Program-made: the position numbers and the translations under genes
Notes under the pieces: generated by a model
Seen by the model: only the letters and a program-made list of their open reading frames with translations
Databases searched by the model: none
What the model was told of the DNA's origin: nothing
Part shown: positions 27,317-36,643 of the stretch, piece after piece
Position numbering within the stretch: position 1 is the first letter of the stretch
Layout: the number at the start of each line of letters is the position of its first letter
Assembly: GCF_039831995.1 (NCBI RefSeq)
Contig: NZ_JBDOIO010000005.1
Coordinates: forward strand, 1,054,001-1,118,000
DNA length: 64,000 bases
From: Paenibacillus pabuli
GTDB taxonomy: Bacteria > Bacillota > Bacilli > Paenibacillales > Paenibacillaceae
Reading direction: 5' to 3'

Positions 27317-28905
27317 AAAGTACTGTGCCTGAACGAAACGCAGAAGAGAAGGGAGCTCCCCGTTTGTACCGGGTTCCCAAATATGTATGGGTCACCATTG
27401 GTATCACCTTGTTAACCCCACTGCTTCATGTCATCGGCATGAGTAATGATCTGGTTAACGTCTCACTCATTTACCTGTTTCCCATTTTGGTGAGTGCCGT
27501 TTATTGGGGACTGGGCCCTGCAATCTACGCAGCAAGTCTTAGTGTAATCATGTTTGACTTCTTTTTTGTGCCTCCGAATCTCAGTTTTACCGTTGCGGAT
27601 CTGCGATATATTTTTTCTTTTGTTGTGTATTTGGCAGTGGCCGTGTTAACCGCCACACTCTCCAGCCGCTTGCGTCAGCAGCTGGAGATGGTGAGGCAAC
27701 GTGAAGCCACAACCAATTCATTGTATGCGCTAAGCCGCCAGATGACGGCTGTTGCAGATTTGGATACACTGCTGCATCATATTGCCAAGCAAGTATCAGA
27801 CACACTTGGTACCCAGGCTGCCGTATATTTGCCTGATACTCATGGTGAGCTGAAAGTAACGGCATCTGCTGATGACCAGGGAACCGCAGTCTGGGGTGGA
27901 GAGGAATCAGAGATCGCTATTGCCAAGTGGGTGTACAGGAATGGTGAAACTGCGGGAAAAGGTTCTTCCAGCCTGCGGGAGTCTTCCGGTCTCTACGTTC
28001 CCCTGCGTACGGAAGATCAGATACACGGCGTGCTTGCCGTCCGTATGGAGGCCAGTGATATCCAGGAGCAGCGGGAGCAGCTGCAATTGTTGGAGGCTTG
28101 TGGAGGGCTGGCGGCTAGTGCGATTGCTCGCGTCAAACTGGCAGAGGAAGCAAGAGTGGCACAGATGACCGCCGAATCAGAGCGCATTCGGACAGCGTTG
28201 CTGGACTCCGTATCCCATGAACTGCGGACGCCCTTAACGACTATTATTGGATCCGCTACAGGATTGATCGAGAATGACGCCATTTTTACCCCCGAGGATC
28301 GGAAAGAGTTGACGGGCAATATTCGGGATGGCGCCATGCGCATGAACCGGCTCGTGACCAATTTGCTGGGTATGGTAAAGCTTGAGAGCGGCATGCTGCA
28401 GCTGCAGAGAAAATGGTGTGACGTGGGGGACATGATCAGCGTGGTGTTAACGCAAGTAAGGGAATTCAGCAAGCATCGCAGCATTCGTGTGGATTTGCCT
28501 GATCAGCCGTTATTTATATGTGGAGATGAAGTGCTGCTGGAACAGGTACTGATCAATGTCGTCAGCAATGCCATTAAATACTCTCCTGACTATAGCGAGA
28601 TAGTCATCACTTTTACGAGGGATGAGAGAAATGCCAAGCTGAACATCGTGGTAGCGGACACTGGCGTGGGTATTCCCGATGCCGACAGGGAGCGGATATT
28701 TGAGAAGTTTTACCGCTCAGAATCCTCCCGGCATATAACAGGCACAGGGCTAGGGCTGGCCATATGCAAAGGGATCGTTGAAGTTCACGGAGGAACGATT
28801 CGAGCAGAATCGAATCCGGGAGGCGGAACAAGAATGAGCATCTGTTTGCCCATGGAAGCTCCTGAAGCATTATTTCCCTATAGAGGACAAGGAGAGGTTG
28901 AGTAA
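27313..28905 (+). CDS. kdpD: KdpD C-terminal half: membrane sensor histidine kinase
   Basis: A 530-residue kinase matching the C-terminal half of KdpD. Four closely packed membrane helices (about residues 25-120, DUF4118-type) are followed by a GAF-like domain (about 145-275), HisKA with SHELRTPLT (His302) and a HATPase with the N, G1 (DTGVGIP) and G2 (GTGLGLAI) boxes. It starts with GTG at 27313, overlapping the stop of the upstream KdpD sensor half by four bases, which favours coupled 1:1 translation. It should phosphorylate KdpE at low potassium or high osmolarity, with the separate upstream protein supplying cytoplasmic control. Confidence 0.92.
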   Translation: MKSTVPERNAEEKGAPRLYRVPKYVWVTIGITLLTPLLHVIGMSNDLVNVSLIYLFPILVSAVYWGLGPAIYAASLSVIMFDFFFVPPNLSFTVADLRYIFSFVVYLAVAVLTATLSSRLRQQLEMVRQREATTNSLYALSRQMTAVADLDTLLHHIAKQVSDTLGTQAAVYLPDTHGELKVTASADDQGTAVWGGEESEIAIAKWVYRNGETAGKGSSSLRESSGLYVPLRTEDQIHGVLAVRMEASDIQEQREQLQLLEACGGLAASAIARVKLAEEARVAQMTAESERIRTALLDSVSHELRTPLTTIIGSATGLIENDAIFTPEDRKELTGNIRDGAMRMNRLVTNLLGMVKLESGMLQLQRKWCDVGDMISVVLTQVREFSKHRSIRVDLPDQPLFICGDEVLLEQVLINVVSNAIKYSPDYSEIVITFTRDERNAKLNIVVADTGVGIPDADRERIFEKFYRSESSRHITGTGLGLAICKGIVEVHGGTIRAESNPGGGTRMSICLPMEAPEALFPYRGQGEVE

Positions 28906-28906
28906 C

Positions 28907-29605
28907 ATGACGGCATCGCAAGGGGCACGCATATTGGTTGTAGATGATGAACCACAGATTCGCAAACTGCTGAAAGTAACCCTGCAGGCTCATCAATTCG
29001 AGATTCATGAATGTGGAGATGGCGACGAGGCTGTCACTCAGGCGAGTATTGTTCATCCGGATCTGATTATACTCGATCTGGGACTGCCTGGGATGTCCGG
29101 GATGGACGTGCTGCATCGTGTCCGCGAATGGTCTCAGGTGCCCATCATTGTGCTGACGGCGAAGGAGCGCGAGGAAGACAAGATTGCTGCGCTTGACGGT
29201 GGTGCCGATGATTATGTAACGAAGCCGTTTGGCATGGGTGAACTGGTTGCCCGCATTCGGGTTGCGCTCCGCCACGTGGCGAGGACAACGGATGAACCTG
29301 TGCTGCGTTTTGGGCCTCTCACTGTAGATCTGGCACAAAGGCAGGTGGAGCTGGACGGTTTGCCGATCAAATTAACACCAACGGAGTACGATATGCTCAA
29401 GGTTCTGGCCTCGAACGCCGGCAAAATCATTACCCAGCGCCAGCTGCTGCAGCAGGTGTGGGGCGGGCATCATCACGAATCGGACAGTCATTATCTGCGG
29501 GTCTACGTGGGTCATCTGCGGAAAAAATTAAAGGAAGACCCTACGCAGCCACGATTCATTCAGACCGAGCCGGGAATAGGCTATCGCTTTTTACTTCAGG
29601 ATTAG
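28907..29605 (+). CDS. kdpE: KdpE response regulator (OmpR/PhoB family)
   Basis: A 232-residue two-domain regulator: a receiver with VVDDE and the phospho-acceptor Asp57 in LIILDLGLPGM, then a winged helix ending in RVYVGHLRKKL and GIGYRF. The ATG at 28907 has GGAGAGG nine bases upstream; the in-frame TTG at 28898 is weaker. It begins two bases after the kinase stop. It is expected to activate the kdp promoter near 19803-19871. A strong terminator follows. Confidence 0.94.
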   Translation: MTASQGARILVVDDEPQIRKLLKVTLQAHQFEIHECGDGDEAVTQASIVHPDLIILDLGLPGMSGMDVLHRVREWSQVPIIVLTAKEREEDKIAALDGGADDYVTKPFGMGELVARIRVALRHVARTTDEPVLRFGPLTVDLAQRQVELDGLPIKLTPTEYDMLKVLASNAGKIITQRQLLQQVWGGHHHESDSHYLRVYVGHLRKKLKEDPTQPRFIQTEPGIGYRFLLQD

Positions 29606-29633
29606 ATTGAAGAGGTAAAAGAGTTCCATTCAA

Positions 29634-29684
29634 AAAAGCGCCGGGGCCCCAAGGATTTACAGAGGACTTCGGCGCTTTTCTGAT
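29634..29684. terminator. Bidirectional terminator after kdpE and melA
   Basis: AAAAGCGCCG (29634-29643) pairs with CGGCGCTTTT (29670-29679). It has T-runs on both strands and lies between convergent genes. Confidence 0.85.
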
Positions 29685-29712
29685 CTTCAATAAATAAAAA
29701 CTATCTTTCGTT

Positions 29713-31014
29713 TTAAGATGTATACTTCGGCAGCCAGTCGCCATGAGCCTCGATGAGTTCATCGCACATGGCAACGATGTCATCAATAGACAGCTCGGCA
29801 GCAGTGTGCGGATCCAGCATGGCGGCATGATAGATATGTTCCTTTTTGCCCGTCATGGCCGCTTCAATCGTCAGCAGCTGGGTGTTGATGTTGGTGCGGT
29901 TCAGTGCCGCCAGCTGCGGAGGCAGGTCGCCGATGTAAGTTGGGTTGATTCCGGATCCGTCCACCAGACATGGAACCTCGACACAGGCCTCACGAGGCAG
30001 GTTGGTAATTAGACCGGTATTCATTACATTACCGCCAATTTTGTATGGACGGTTCGTTTCCATCGCTTCCATGATGTGCGAAGCATATTCACGGCTGCGG
30101 GTATGTTCAATATTTTCACTGGTAAACAGCTTCTCGCGCATTTCCTTCCATCCTTCAATCTGGTTCACGCAGCGGCGAGGATACTCATCCAGCGGGATGT
30201 TGAAGCGTTCGATCAATTCCGGATAATTCCGTTTGATAAAGTACGGATGATACTCGGCATTATGCTCGGAAGACTCTGTTACGTAGTATCCAAAACGGTT
30301 CATCAGCTCGAAACGCACCATATCATGATGCTGCTCCTTCTGCTTCTCCCTTGCCAGGCGTTTAATCTCCGGATACAGATCCTGACCATCTCTCGTCACT
30401 TCCAGCAGCCAGGCCATATGGTTGATACCTGCAACTTTTGCAACCACACCTGTCTGGTCCATTCCCAGCGCTTCAAACAGGTGAGGCACACAGACCTGCA
30501 CGCTGTGGCACAGACCTACCGTTTTGATACCTCCATGCACGTTCATGACATTGGTGAGTACGGCCATAGGATTGGTGTAGTTCAAGAACCAGGCGTCAGG
30601 GCACACTTCCTGCATGTCCCGGGCAAAGTCAAGCATGACCGGAATGGTACGCAAATTGCGGAAGATACCGCCAATGCCAAGGGTGTCAGCAATCGTCTGG
30701 CGCAGTCCGTATTTCTTCGGAATTTCAAAGTCCGTGATTGTACATGGATCATATCCGCCCACTTGAATCGCGTTAATGACATATTTGGCACCGCGCAGCG
30801 CTTCTTTGCGGTCTGTATATTTTTTTACGGCACAACGGCTTCCAAGAGAACGGCCCATACTGGTCAACAGTCGCTCCGAATCATTCAGCCGTTCGGCATC
30901 GATATCATACAAAGCCAATTCAAAATCCTGCAGTGCTTCGGTCATCATAACGTCACCTAATACATTTTTGACAAATACGGTGCTGCCTGCACCGAGAAAC
31001 GTAATTTTGTTCAT
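29713..31014 (-). CDS. melA: Alpha-galactosidase, GH4 family (MelA-like)
   Basis: A 433-residue NAD- and Mn-dependent glycosidase of the GH4 family. The Rossmann motif GAGSTVF (8-14), the metal-binding NYTNPM segment (145-150) and the GLCHS motif (Cys169, His170) are present. CHS at this position, rather than CN-type variants, favours alpha-galactosidase over phospho-beta-glucosidase. It should hydrolyse melibiose- or raffinose-type galactosides inside the cell. It is divergent from an AraC regulator. A cre-like sequence at 31118-31133 suggests catabolite repression. Confidence 0.88.
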   Translation of the reverse strand: MNKITFLGAGSTVFVKNVLGDVMMTEALQDFELALYDIDAERLNDSERLLTSMGRSLGSRCAVKKYTDRKEALRGAKYVINAIQVGGYDPCTITDFEIPKKYGLRQTIADTLGIGGIFRNLRTIPVMLDFARDMQEVCPDAWFLNYTNPMAVLTNVMNVHGGIKTVGLCHSVQVCVPHLFEALGMDQTGVVAKVAGINHMAWLLEVTRDGQDLYPEIKRLAREKQKEQHHDMVRFELMNRFGYYVTESSEHNAEYHPYFIKRNYPELIERFNIPLDEYPRRCVNQIEGWKEMREKLFTSENIEHTRSREYASHIMEAMETNRPYKIGGNVMNTGLITNLPREACVEVPCLVDGSGINPTYIGDLPPQLAALNRTNINTQLLTIEAAMTGKKEHIYHAAMLDPHTAAELSIDDIVAMCDELIEAHGDWLPKYTS

Positions 31015-31117
31015 CTCAAGTCCAGCCTCCCTGAATAATGGTGTACCCCAACTATAGGCCGATCCGGTTTATATAACTATGGTTCAACCTCTCTCATACA
31101 TGGCATAATCCCATTTT

Positions 31118-31133
31118 CGGTATCGCTTTCAGC
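31118..31133 (-). promoter_or_regulatory. Possible cre (CcpA) site upstream of melA
   Basis: On the minus strand, GCTGAAAGCGATACCG matches the cre pattern TGWNANCGNTNWCA at all but two defined positions. It lies about 100 bases upstream of melA and next to the araC promoter. Confidence 0.4.
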
Positions 31134-31161
31134 TGATATTTCCCTGATTCACCTGTTATAA
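31133..31161 (+). promoter_or_regulatory. Sigma-A promoter of the AraC regulator
   Basis: CTGATA (31133-31138), a 17-base spacer and TATAAT (31156-31161), about 45 bases before the regulator start. Confidence 0.6.
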
Positions 31162-31206
31162 TTTAAAATGAGAAAATAGATGCGGGGAAAGGGAAGGAGT
31201 GGGAGG

Positions 31207-32034
31207 ATGACACCGATTGAGTTTAATGTGATGCCCATGGACTGGACACAGATGGAGCTGGTGCTGTTGTTTTTCGGCTGGCAAGCCTGCGATCCTTCTC
31301 ATTATTGGGGTCCGGGGGTGCGAGATTCCTATGTGATTCATTACATTCATGAGGGATGGGGAACTGTTCATATGGAAGATAAGGAGTACCATTTAACCCA
31401 GGGTCAGGGCTTCGCCATTCTGCCAGATACCATCATTCATTATGAGGCCGATGCGAAGGAGCCTTGGACATACTCCTGGTTCGGGTTTAAGGGCGTACAT
31501 GCCAAGACATTCATGCAGCGGGCAAACCTGAGTCCAGCGTGTCCTGTATTTGAAGCCAGGGATCCAAAGGTAATGGATGGTTTGTATGCAGACATGGCTC
31601 AAGCCTCATCGCGTAATGGTGGAGATGTATTCAGCCAGAGTCTGCTGTATCGTTTAATTGCCGAACTGATCTCCTCCTCACCCGAAGAGGATAAGCCGCT
31701 GAGGCCCCTATCGACCAAGGACGAATACATCAGACAAGCTGTCCAGTTTATGGAGAACAGGTACAGCCAGAAGACCTCCATCCTTGATATTGCGCAGTCC
31801 GTGCGTCTGGATCGTACATATCTGTCCGGTCTTTTTAAAGAGAAATACGGGAAATCGCTGCAGGCGTTTTTTCTGGAATACCGGATGAATCGCGCAGCAG
31901 AGCTGCTGCAGAGTTCAACGCTTTCGATCAGCGAGGTTGCCCACTCGGTGGGGTATACCGATCCGCTGTTATTTTCCAAGATGTTTAAGCGAGTCACAGG
32001 AGTTTCCCCCAAAGGATCGAGAGAGCGGGATTAG
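31207..32034 (+). CDS. AraC-family transcriptional regulator
   Basis: A 275-residue regulator with an N-terminal cupin-type sugar-sensing domain (YVIHYIHEGWGTV, QGFAILPDT) and a C-terminal double HTH (SILDIAQSVRLDRTYLSGLFK, then SISEVAHSVGYTDPLLFSKMFK). The ATG at 31207 has AAGGAG seven bases upstream; the ATG at 31180 has no such site. It is divergent from melA and likely activates it with galactosides as effector (inference from arrangement). Confidence 0.9.
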   Translation: MTPIEFNVMPMDWTQMELVLLFFGWQACDPSHYWGPGVRDSYVIHYIHEGWGTVHMEDKEYHLTQGQGFAILPDTIIHYEADAKEPWTYSWFGFKGVHAKTFMQRANLSPACPVFEARDPKVMDGLYADMAQASSRNGGDVFSQSLLYRLIAELISSSPEEDKPLRPLSTKDEYIRQAVQFMENRYSQKTSILDIAQSVRLDRTYLSGLFKEKYGKSLQAFFLEYRMNRAAELLQSSTLSISEVAHSVGYTDPLLFSKMFKRVTGVSPKGSRERD

Positions 32035-32067
32035 GCTGATGCGCTGTTTCAAATTTGAATAAATGCT

Positions 32068-32096
32068 TTGATCATTATCTGTGAGCCAGCTATACT
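32068..32096 (+). promoter_or_regulatory. Sigma-A promoter of the riboswitch transcript
   Basis: TTGATC (32068-32073), a 17-base spacer and TATACT (32091-32096), placing the transcript start just before the aptamer. Confidence 0.65.
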
Positions 32097-32121
32097 GGTA
32101 CAGAATGCATTTCAATTGAAT

Positions 32122-32302
32122 ATGTGGAACTGGGTGCTTTACCTTCGGGTAGAAGCTTAATAGGGAAGACCGGTGTAATGCCGGCGCGGTCCCGCCACTG
32201 TAACAGAGGAGTCATGCAGCGTTATGCCACTGGTTTAGGCCGGGAAGGTGCTGCAATGATGGAGATTCTGGAGCCAGGAGACCTGCCTAGTTTAACAACA
32301 CA
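32122..32302 (+). ncRNA. Cobalamin riboswitch aptamer
   Basis: Core elements of the B12 aptamer occur in order: AGGGAA (from about 32162), CCGGTG with its partner GCCGG, CGGTCCCGCCACTGT (to about 32211), the B12-box word GCCACTG (32226-32232), GGGAAGGTGC (from about 32242) and GAGCCAGGAGACCTGCC (32271-32287). An intrinsic terminator follows within 110 bases, so ligand binding probably ends transcription before the transporter genes. Confidence 0.93.
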
Positions 32303-32367
32303 GTAGTACCTACGGGAGATAGGAAGGTGTTTAGAGAGCATGACTTTTTCTGAAAATCTGTCTATTT

Positions 32368-32411
32368 AAGACGTCCTTATCCGGTATTTGCGGAGAGAGA
32401 CGTCTTTTTTG
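32368..32411 (+). terminator. Riboswitch expression-platform terminator
   Basis: AAGACGTC (32368-32375) pairs with GACGTCTT (32399-32406), with inner pairing TCCG/CGGA, followed by a T-tract to 32410. It lies between the aptamer and the first transporter gene. Confidence 0.85.
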
Positions 32412-32463
32412 ATATGCATGGACAAGTCACAGTGGGGGGTAATTGGGAGAGGATGTCAGACAT

Positions 32464-33402
32464 GTGAGCAGATATATCGTTAAAAGATTCATTCAACTGG
32501 CAGCCGTGTTATTCGGCATTTCGTTTCTGACATTTCTGCTGACCTACCTGTCTCCAGGGGACCCGGCAAGGCTTATGCTCATGTCTACCGGGGTCACTCC
32601 GTCGGACGAATTGGTTCAGCAGGTACGTCTCCAGCTGGGGCTGGATCAGCCATTTTGGATACGCTATGGAACCTGGCTGGGACAGGTGCTTACCGGAGAT
32701 TTCGGAACGTCCTATAAATACGACAGGCCTGTGCTCGACATTCTGCTGTCCAGGCTTCCAGCCACGCTTCGGCTAACAGGAAGTGCCCTGCTGCTGGTCA
32801 TTCTGATTGCGTTTCCACTGGGTATTTTGTCGGCCGTCTACAGAAACAACGTGCTGGATTACGTCATACGCCTGTTTTCGTTTGCCGGGTTGTCCATGCC
32901 CAGCTTTTGGCTGGGCATGCTGCTTATGCTGGTATTTGGAGTACAGCTCAAGCTGCTGCCTGTCATGGGAAGTTCGGGCTGGAACAGCCTGATATTGCCG
33001 GCATGCACACTGGCGTTACCACTGATCGCCCAATATATCAGGCAGATCCGTACAGTGATTCTGGAAGAGATGTCCCAGAACTATGTAACGGGGGCCAGAG
33101 CCAGAGGCGTGAAGGAGAGAGTCATTATGATGCAACATATTCTACCCAATATATTATTGCCCATCGTTACGCTCATGGGCATGTCTACTGGCGCACTGCT
33201 GGGGGGAGCAGCCATTGTGGAAAGTTTGTTTGTATGGCCGGGTGTAGGACAGATGGCGGTCGATGCCATCTTTACAAGGGACTATCCCCTGATTCAGGGC
33301 TACGTCATCTGGATGGCAACCATCTATGTATTGCTGAATCTGATTGTTGATCTCTGGACACATCTGCATGACCCGCGGATTCGACTGGACGTGGATGTCT
33401 AG
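32464..33402 (+). CDS. Nik/Opp-type ABC transporter permease 1 (NikB/DppB-like)
   Basis: A 312-residue permease with six predicted helices and the family's N-terminus (SRYIVKRFIQLAAVLFGIS). The early TYLSPGDPARL motif and the EAA-like region near ARGVKERVIMMQHILPN are typical of DppB/NikB. GTG at 32464 is preferred, with GAGAGGA about 11 bases upstream; TTG at 32443 is an alternative. It is the first gene after the cobalamin riboswitch, so its substrate is more likely cobalt, a corrinoid precursor or a metal chelate than a peptide (inference). Confidence 0.88.
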   Translation: MSRYIVKRFIQLAAVLFGISFLTFLLTYLSPGDPARLMLMSTGVTPSDELVQQVRLQLGLDQPFWIRYGTWLGQVLTGDFGTSYKYDRPVLDILLSRLPATLRLTGSALLLVILIAFPLGILSAVYRNNVLDYVIRLFSFAGLSMPSFWLGMLLMLVFGVQLKLLPVMGSSGWNSLILPACTLALPLIAQYIRQIRTVILEEMSQNYVTGARARGVKERVIMMQHILPNILLPIVTLMGMSTGALLGGAAIVESLFVWPGVGQMAVDAIFTRDYPLIQGYVIWMATIYVLLNLIVDLWTHLHDPRIRLDVDV

Positions 33403-34236
33403 ATGAGAGAATTTAAGCTTATTTTGACACAGCATCGCTGGTTCACGTTTCTATGTTCACTGACCCTCCTCTGGGTCATTCTCGCCATGATTGCGCCACT
33501 GCTCGCACCGCATGATCCACTGGCAACGAATTTTGCCAAGGTACTGCAGCCAGCCAGTTCGGAGTATCCGCTTGGAACCGATCAGCTTGGACGCTGCGTG
33601 TTATCCCGTATCCTTTACGGGGCCAGGACGTCGCTTCTGCTTACATTTATGATGATCGGAATTGTATTTGTACTTGGTGTAGCCATTGGTGTTATCGCAG
33701 GTTTTGCCCGTGGTCTGACGGATACAGTGCTGATGCGGTTATCCGATACGCTGATGGCCTTTCCAGGATTAATCTTCGCTATCGCCGTAGTGGGGATGCT
33801 GGGGCCAGGCCTATTTAATACGGTAATTGCCCTGGCTGTTGTCTGGTGGGCGAAGTATGCACGACTGGCAAGAAGTCTAGTGATCTCGCTTCAGCAAAAG
33901 GAGTATGTCGCTGCGGCAGCCTTCAGCGGTGCGCGAAAGATTCAGATTATCACCAGAACCATCCTGCCCAACACGCTGTCTCCTCTCATCGTCATGGCGA
34001 TGATGGATGTGGGCGGCATGATGTTATCCATCTCAGGCCTGTCCTTTTTGGGGCTGGGTGCTCAACCTCCTGAACCGGAGTGGGGGGCAATGTTGAATGA
34101 AGGCAGACGATATTTGCAGACAGCTCCGTGGCTGTTGATTTATCCGGGATTTGCGATTTTTTGCACGGTGATCATTTTTAATTTGCTGGGCGACAGTCTG
34201 AGGGATGTGCTGGATCCCAAGAAAAAAGCAGCTTAA
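33403..34236 (+). CDS. Nik/Opp-type ABC transporter permease 2 (NikC/DppC-like)
   Basis: A 277-residue permease whose ATG directly follows the stop of the first permease. It has the DppC/NikC features: a cytosolic N-terminus, APLLAPHDP, HPLGTDQLGR-like YPLGTDQLGR, and the GAQPPEPEWGAML segment near the end. It should pair with the preceding permease in the membrane pore. The binding protein follows 14 bases later. Confidence 0.9.
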   Translation: MREFKLILTQHRWFTFLCSLTLLWVILAMIAPLLAPHDPLATNFAKVLQPASSEYPLGTDQLGRCVLSRILYGARTSLLLTFMMIGIVFVLGVAIGVIAGFARGLTDTVLMRLSDTLMAFPGLIFAIAVVGMLGPGLFNTVIALAVVWWAKYARLARSLVISLQQKEYVAAAAFSGARKIQIITRTILPNTLSPLIVMAMMDVGGMMLSISGLSFLGLGAQPPEPEWGAMLNEGRRYLQTAPWLLIYPGFAIFCTVIIFNLLGDSLRDVLDPKKKAA

Positions 34237-34250
34237 CAGGAGGAACGGGA

Positions 34251-35846
34251 ATGAATTCGAGATATGGAAAAACGCTAACGCTTACCATACTGTCATTATT
34301 GATCTTATGTATTATCGCGGCATGTGGCCAAACCACATCCAACACTTCTACCTCGTCACCAGCAGGTGATCGGACGGCTGAGAAGGATAAGGACAGTTCA
34401 GGTGCGCCGACTCATCTAAATGTAGCCCTGTTCTGGCTTGGCAGCAATCTGGATCCGGCAGAAGATTGGAATGGCTGGACCCTTACACGGGCAGCGATTG
34501 GAGAGACCTTGATTCAATTCGATGAGAATATGAAATTGGTACCGAAGATTGCGGATAGCTGGGATCGTATCGATGATACGACTTGGCATTTTCATATCCG
34601 GGACGGCGTAACGTTCCATAACGGCAATAAGGTCACGGCAGATGTAGTGAAGAAGTCCATTGAACGTTCCATGGAGCTGAATGAGAGAGGACAATCGACC
34701 TTACCGGTGGCTTCCATGACCGCAGAAGGTCAGGATCTTACCATCCAAACAACGGAGCCATATGCATCCCTGCTTGGTAATATTGCTGAACCCTTGTTTG
34801 TGATTGTGGATACGAGTGCAGATACATCGAAATTCAAGAGCGAACCCATCGCCACAGGGCCATTTATGGTAACAAGCTATACCCCGGATCAGGAAATTCA
34901 GGTGAAAAAATATGACGGATACTGGGACGGCGCAGCCGATGTGGACACCATTACATTTAAATACATCAAGGATGACAGCACGCGTGCGCTTGCATTGCAG
35001 TCGGGTGAGATCGATGTAGCCAGTAACGTGGGACGAAGCAGCTTGGCCTTGTTCCAGGATCAGAGTCAATACACCATTGATGAGATCCCGAGCCTGCGTA
35101 CGCAGTTTGTATGGTTTAATACGAAAAACCCGCTGCTGAATGAGCCGGATGTACGCCGTGCAATCTCCTACGGGATTGACCGTGAGATGTATGCAAATAC
35201 ACTGGTGGGCGGTCAGGCGGCCAAAGGACCTTTTACCTCGGCTCTGCCTTTTGGCTATGATCAGGTCAAGGGATATAACTACGAACCGGAGACAGCCAAG
35301 AAGCTGTTGGATGAGGCTGGTTACGAGGATATAGATGGGGACGGTATTCGGGAAAAAGACGGACAAAAGCTAACGCTCCAATTGATTCTCAATTCGGCTT
35401 ACGAATCGGATTCCATTGTGGCTGCTGCGATGCAGTCCCAACTGAAGGAGATTGGGGTTAATCTGGAAATGACCTCTTACGAGGATCTGACTGATCATCA
35501 AAAAAGCGGGAACTACGATCTCGCTCTGACCAGTATTAATACGGGCATTACCGGAGATCCCCAGTATATTCTCGACTTTTATTTCAAAACGGGAGCGGAG
35601 TGGAACATCGGTGGATATAGCAATCCGAAGCTGGATGCGGTGATTCAGCAGCTGCATTCCGAATTCGATGTGGAGAAAAGATATGAACTGGCTGCAGAAG
35701 CGCAGCAGATGATCCTGGATGATGCGGCATACATGTTTATTACCTATACTCCAATTAACATTGTGAGCAAAAGTTCTGTGCAGGGTGCGACGATGTATCC
35801 GATTGACTTTTATCTCCTGGATCGCAATATCCAGGTTGGGCAATAA
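34251..35846 (+). CDS. Nik/Opp-type solute-binding lipoprotein
   Basis: A 531-residue lipoprotein with signal peptide and lipobox IAAC (Cys25), then a Ser/Thr-rich linker and the SBP-5 family fold (peptide/nickel class): ETLIQFDENMKLVPKIADSWD and GVTFHNGNKVTADVV are typical. It captures the ligand outside the cell. Family membership cannot separate peptide, nickel or cobalt-chelate binding; the riboswitch upstream favours a cobalamin-related ligand. AGGAGG precedes the ATG. The next gene overlaps its stop by one base. Confidence 0.9.
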   Translation: MNSRYGKTLTLTILSLLILCIIAACGQTTSNTSTSSPAGDRTAEKDKDSSGAPTHLNVALFWLGSNLDPAEDWNGWTLTRAAIGETLIQFDENMKLVPKIADSWDRIDDTTWHFHIRDGVTFHNGNKVTADVVKKSIERSMELNERGQSTLPVASMTAEGQDLTIQTTEPYASLLGNIAEPLFVIVDTSADTSKFKSEPIATGPFMVTSYTPDQEIQVKKYDGYWDGAADVDTITFKYIKDDSTRALALQSGEIDVASNVGRSSLALFQDQSQYTIDEIPSLRTQFVWFNTKNPLLNEPDVRRAISYGIDREMYANTLVGGQAAKGPFTSALPFGYDQVKGYNYEPETAKKLLDEAGYEDIDGDGIREKDGQKLTLQLILNSAYESDSIVAAAMQSQLKEIGVNLEMTSYEDLTDHQKSGNYDLALTSINTGITGDPQYILDFYFKTGAEWNIGGYSNPKLDAVIQQLHSEFDVEKRYELAAEAQQMILDDAAYMFITYTPINIVSKSSVQGATMYPIDFYLLDRNIQVGQ

Positions 35847-36643
35847 TGAGCACCTTACTTGGTGTGGATCGGCTTTCTGTAGCGTACAGGAGCGGTTCAC
35901 CCGCACTGCAGAATGTATCGTTTGCAATGAACGCCGGGGAGATTGTCGGAATCGTGGGCGAAAGCGGAAGTGGTAAATCGACGCTGCTTCGAGCTTTGCT
36001 AGGTATGCTGCCAGACGGCGGCCAGTATACGGGTGGAGACGTTATTTTTCAGGGAAAATCAATATTGAGTTATTCGCAGAGGGATTGGGGCGGTATACGC
36101 GGCAGGCGGATGGCCATGATTTTTCAGGATAGCGGTTCGTATCTGAATCCCATTCGCCAAGTAGGAAGTCAGTACATTGAGGCGATCCGTACACATTATG
36201 AACTATCGAAAAAAGCTGCCTATGTCATGGCGGTGGACATGCTCTCACAGATGGGATTGGATGACCCCGAGCGGATGATGAATATGTACCCCGGCCAGCT
36301 TAGCGGAGGCATGAAGCAGCGAACGGCAATTGCCATGGCGGTAACGATGGAGCCAGAACTGCTGCTTGCCGATGAACCGACCAGTGCGCTGGATGTAACC
36401 ACTCAGGTTGAAGTGATCAAGCGATTGACCAACCTTCGGGCAAGGCAGGGAACGGGGATGATCATTGTGACGCACAACATTGCGGTTGCAGCCCATATGG
36501 CAGACCACATCGGTGTGATGCAGAACGGGTCTTTGGTTGAGTTTGGACAAACTTCAAGCATAATTACAAGTCCACGTCATGCTTATACCCGCGAATTGCT
36601 AGCTGCAGTACCTGAATTGGAGGGGAATACCGATGGGAAATGA
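35846..36643 (+). CDS. Nik/Opp-type ATP-binding protein 1 (NikD/DppD-like)
   Basis: A 265-residue ABC ATPase with Walker A GESGSGKST (near residue 38), the signature LSGGMKQR, and Walker B ELLLADEPTSALD. The C-terminal extension typical of the family's longer ATPases is short. The start overlaps the binding-protein stop and the end overlaps the next ATPase, so all five genes form one tight operon. Confidence 0.9.
   Translation: MSTLLGVDRLSVAYRSGSPALQNVSFAMNAGEIVGIVGESGSGKSTLLRALLGMLPDGGQYTGGDVIFQGKSILSYSQRDWGGIRGRRMAMIFQDSGSYLNPIRQVGSQYIEAIRTHYELSKKAAYVMAVDMLSQMGLDDPERMMNMYPGQLSGGMKQRTAIAMAVTMEPELLLADEPTSALDVTTQVEVIKRLTNLRARQGTGMIIVTHNIAVAAHMADHIGVMQNGSLVEFGQTSSIITSPRHAYTRELLAAVPELEGNTDGK

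Noticed and set aside
30076..30960. Plus-strand 294-codon frame opposite melA
   Set aside because: Antisense to a well-conserved GH4 gene, with no recognisable motifs.
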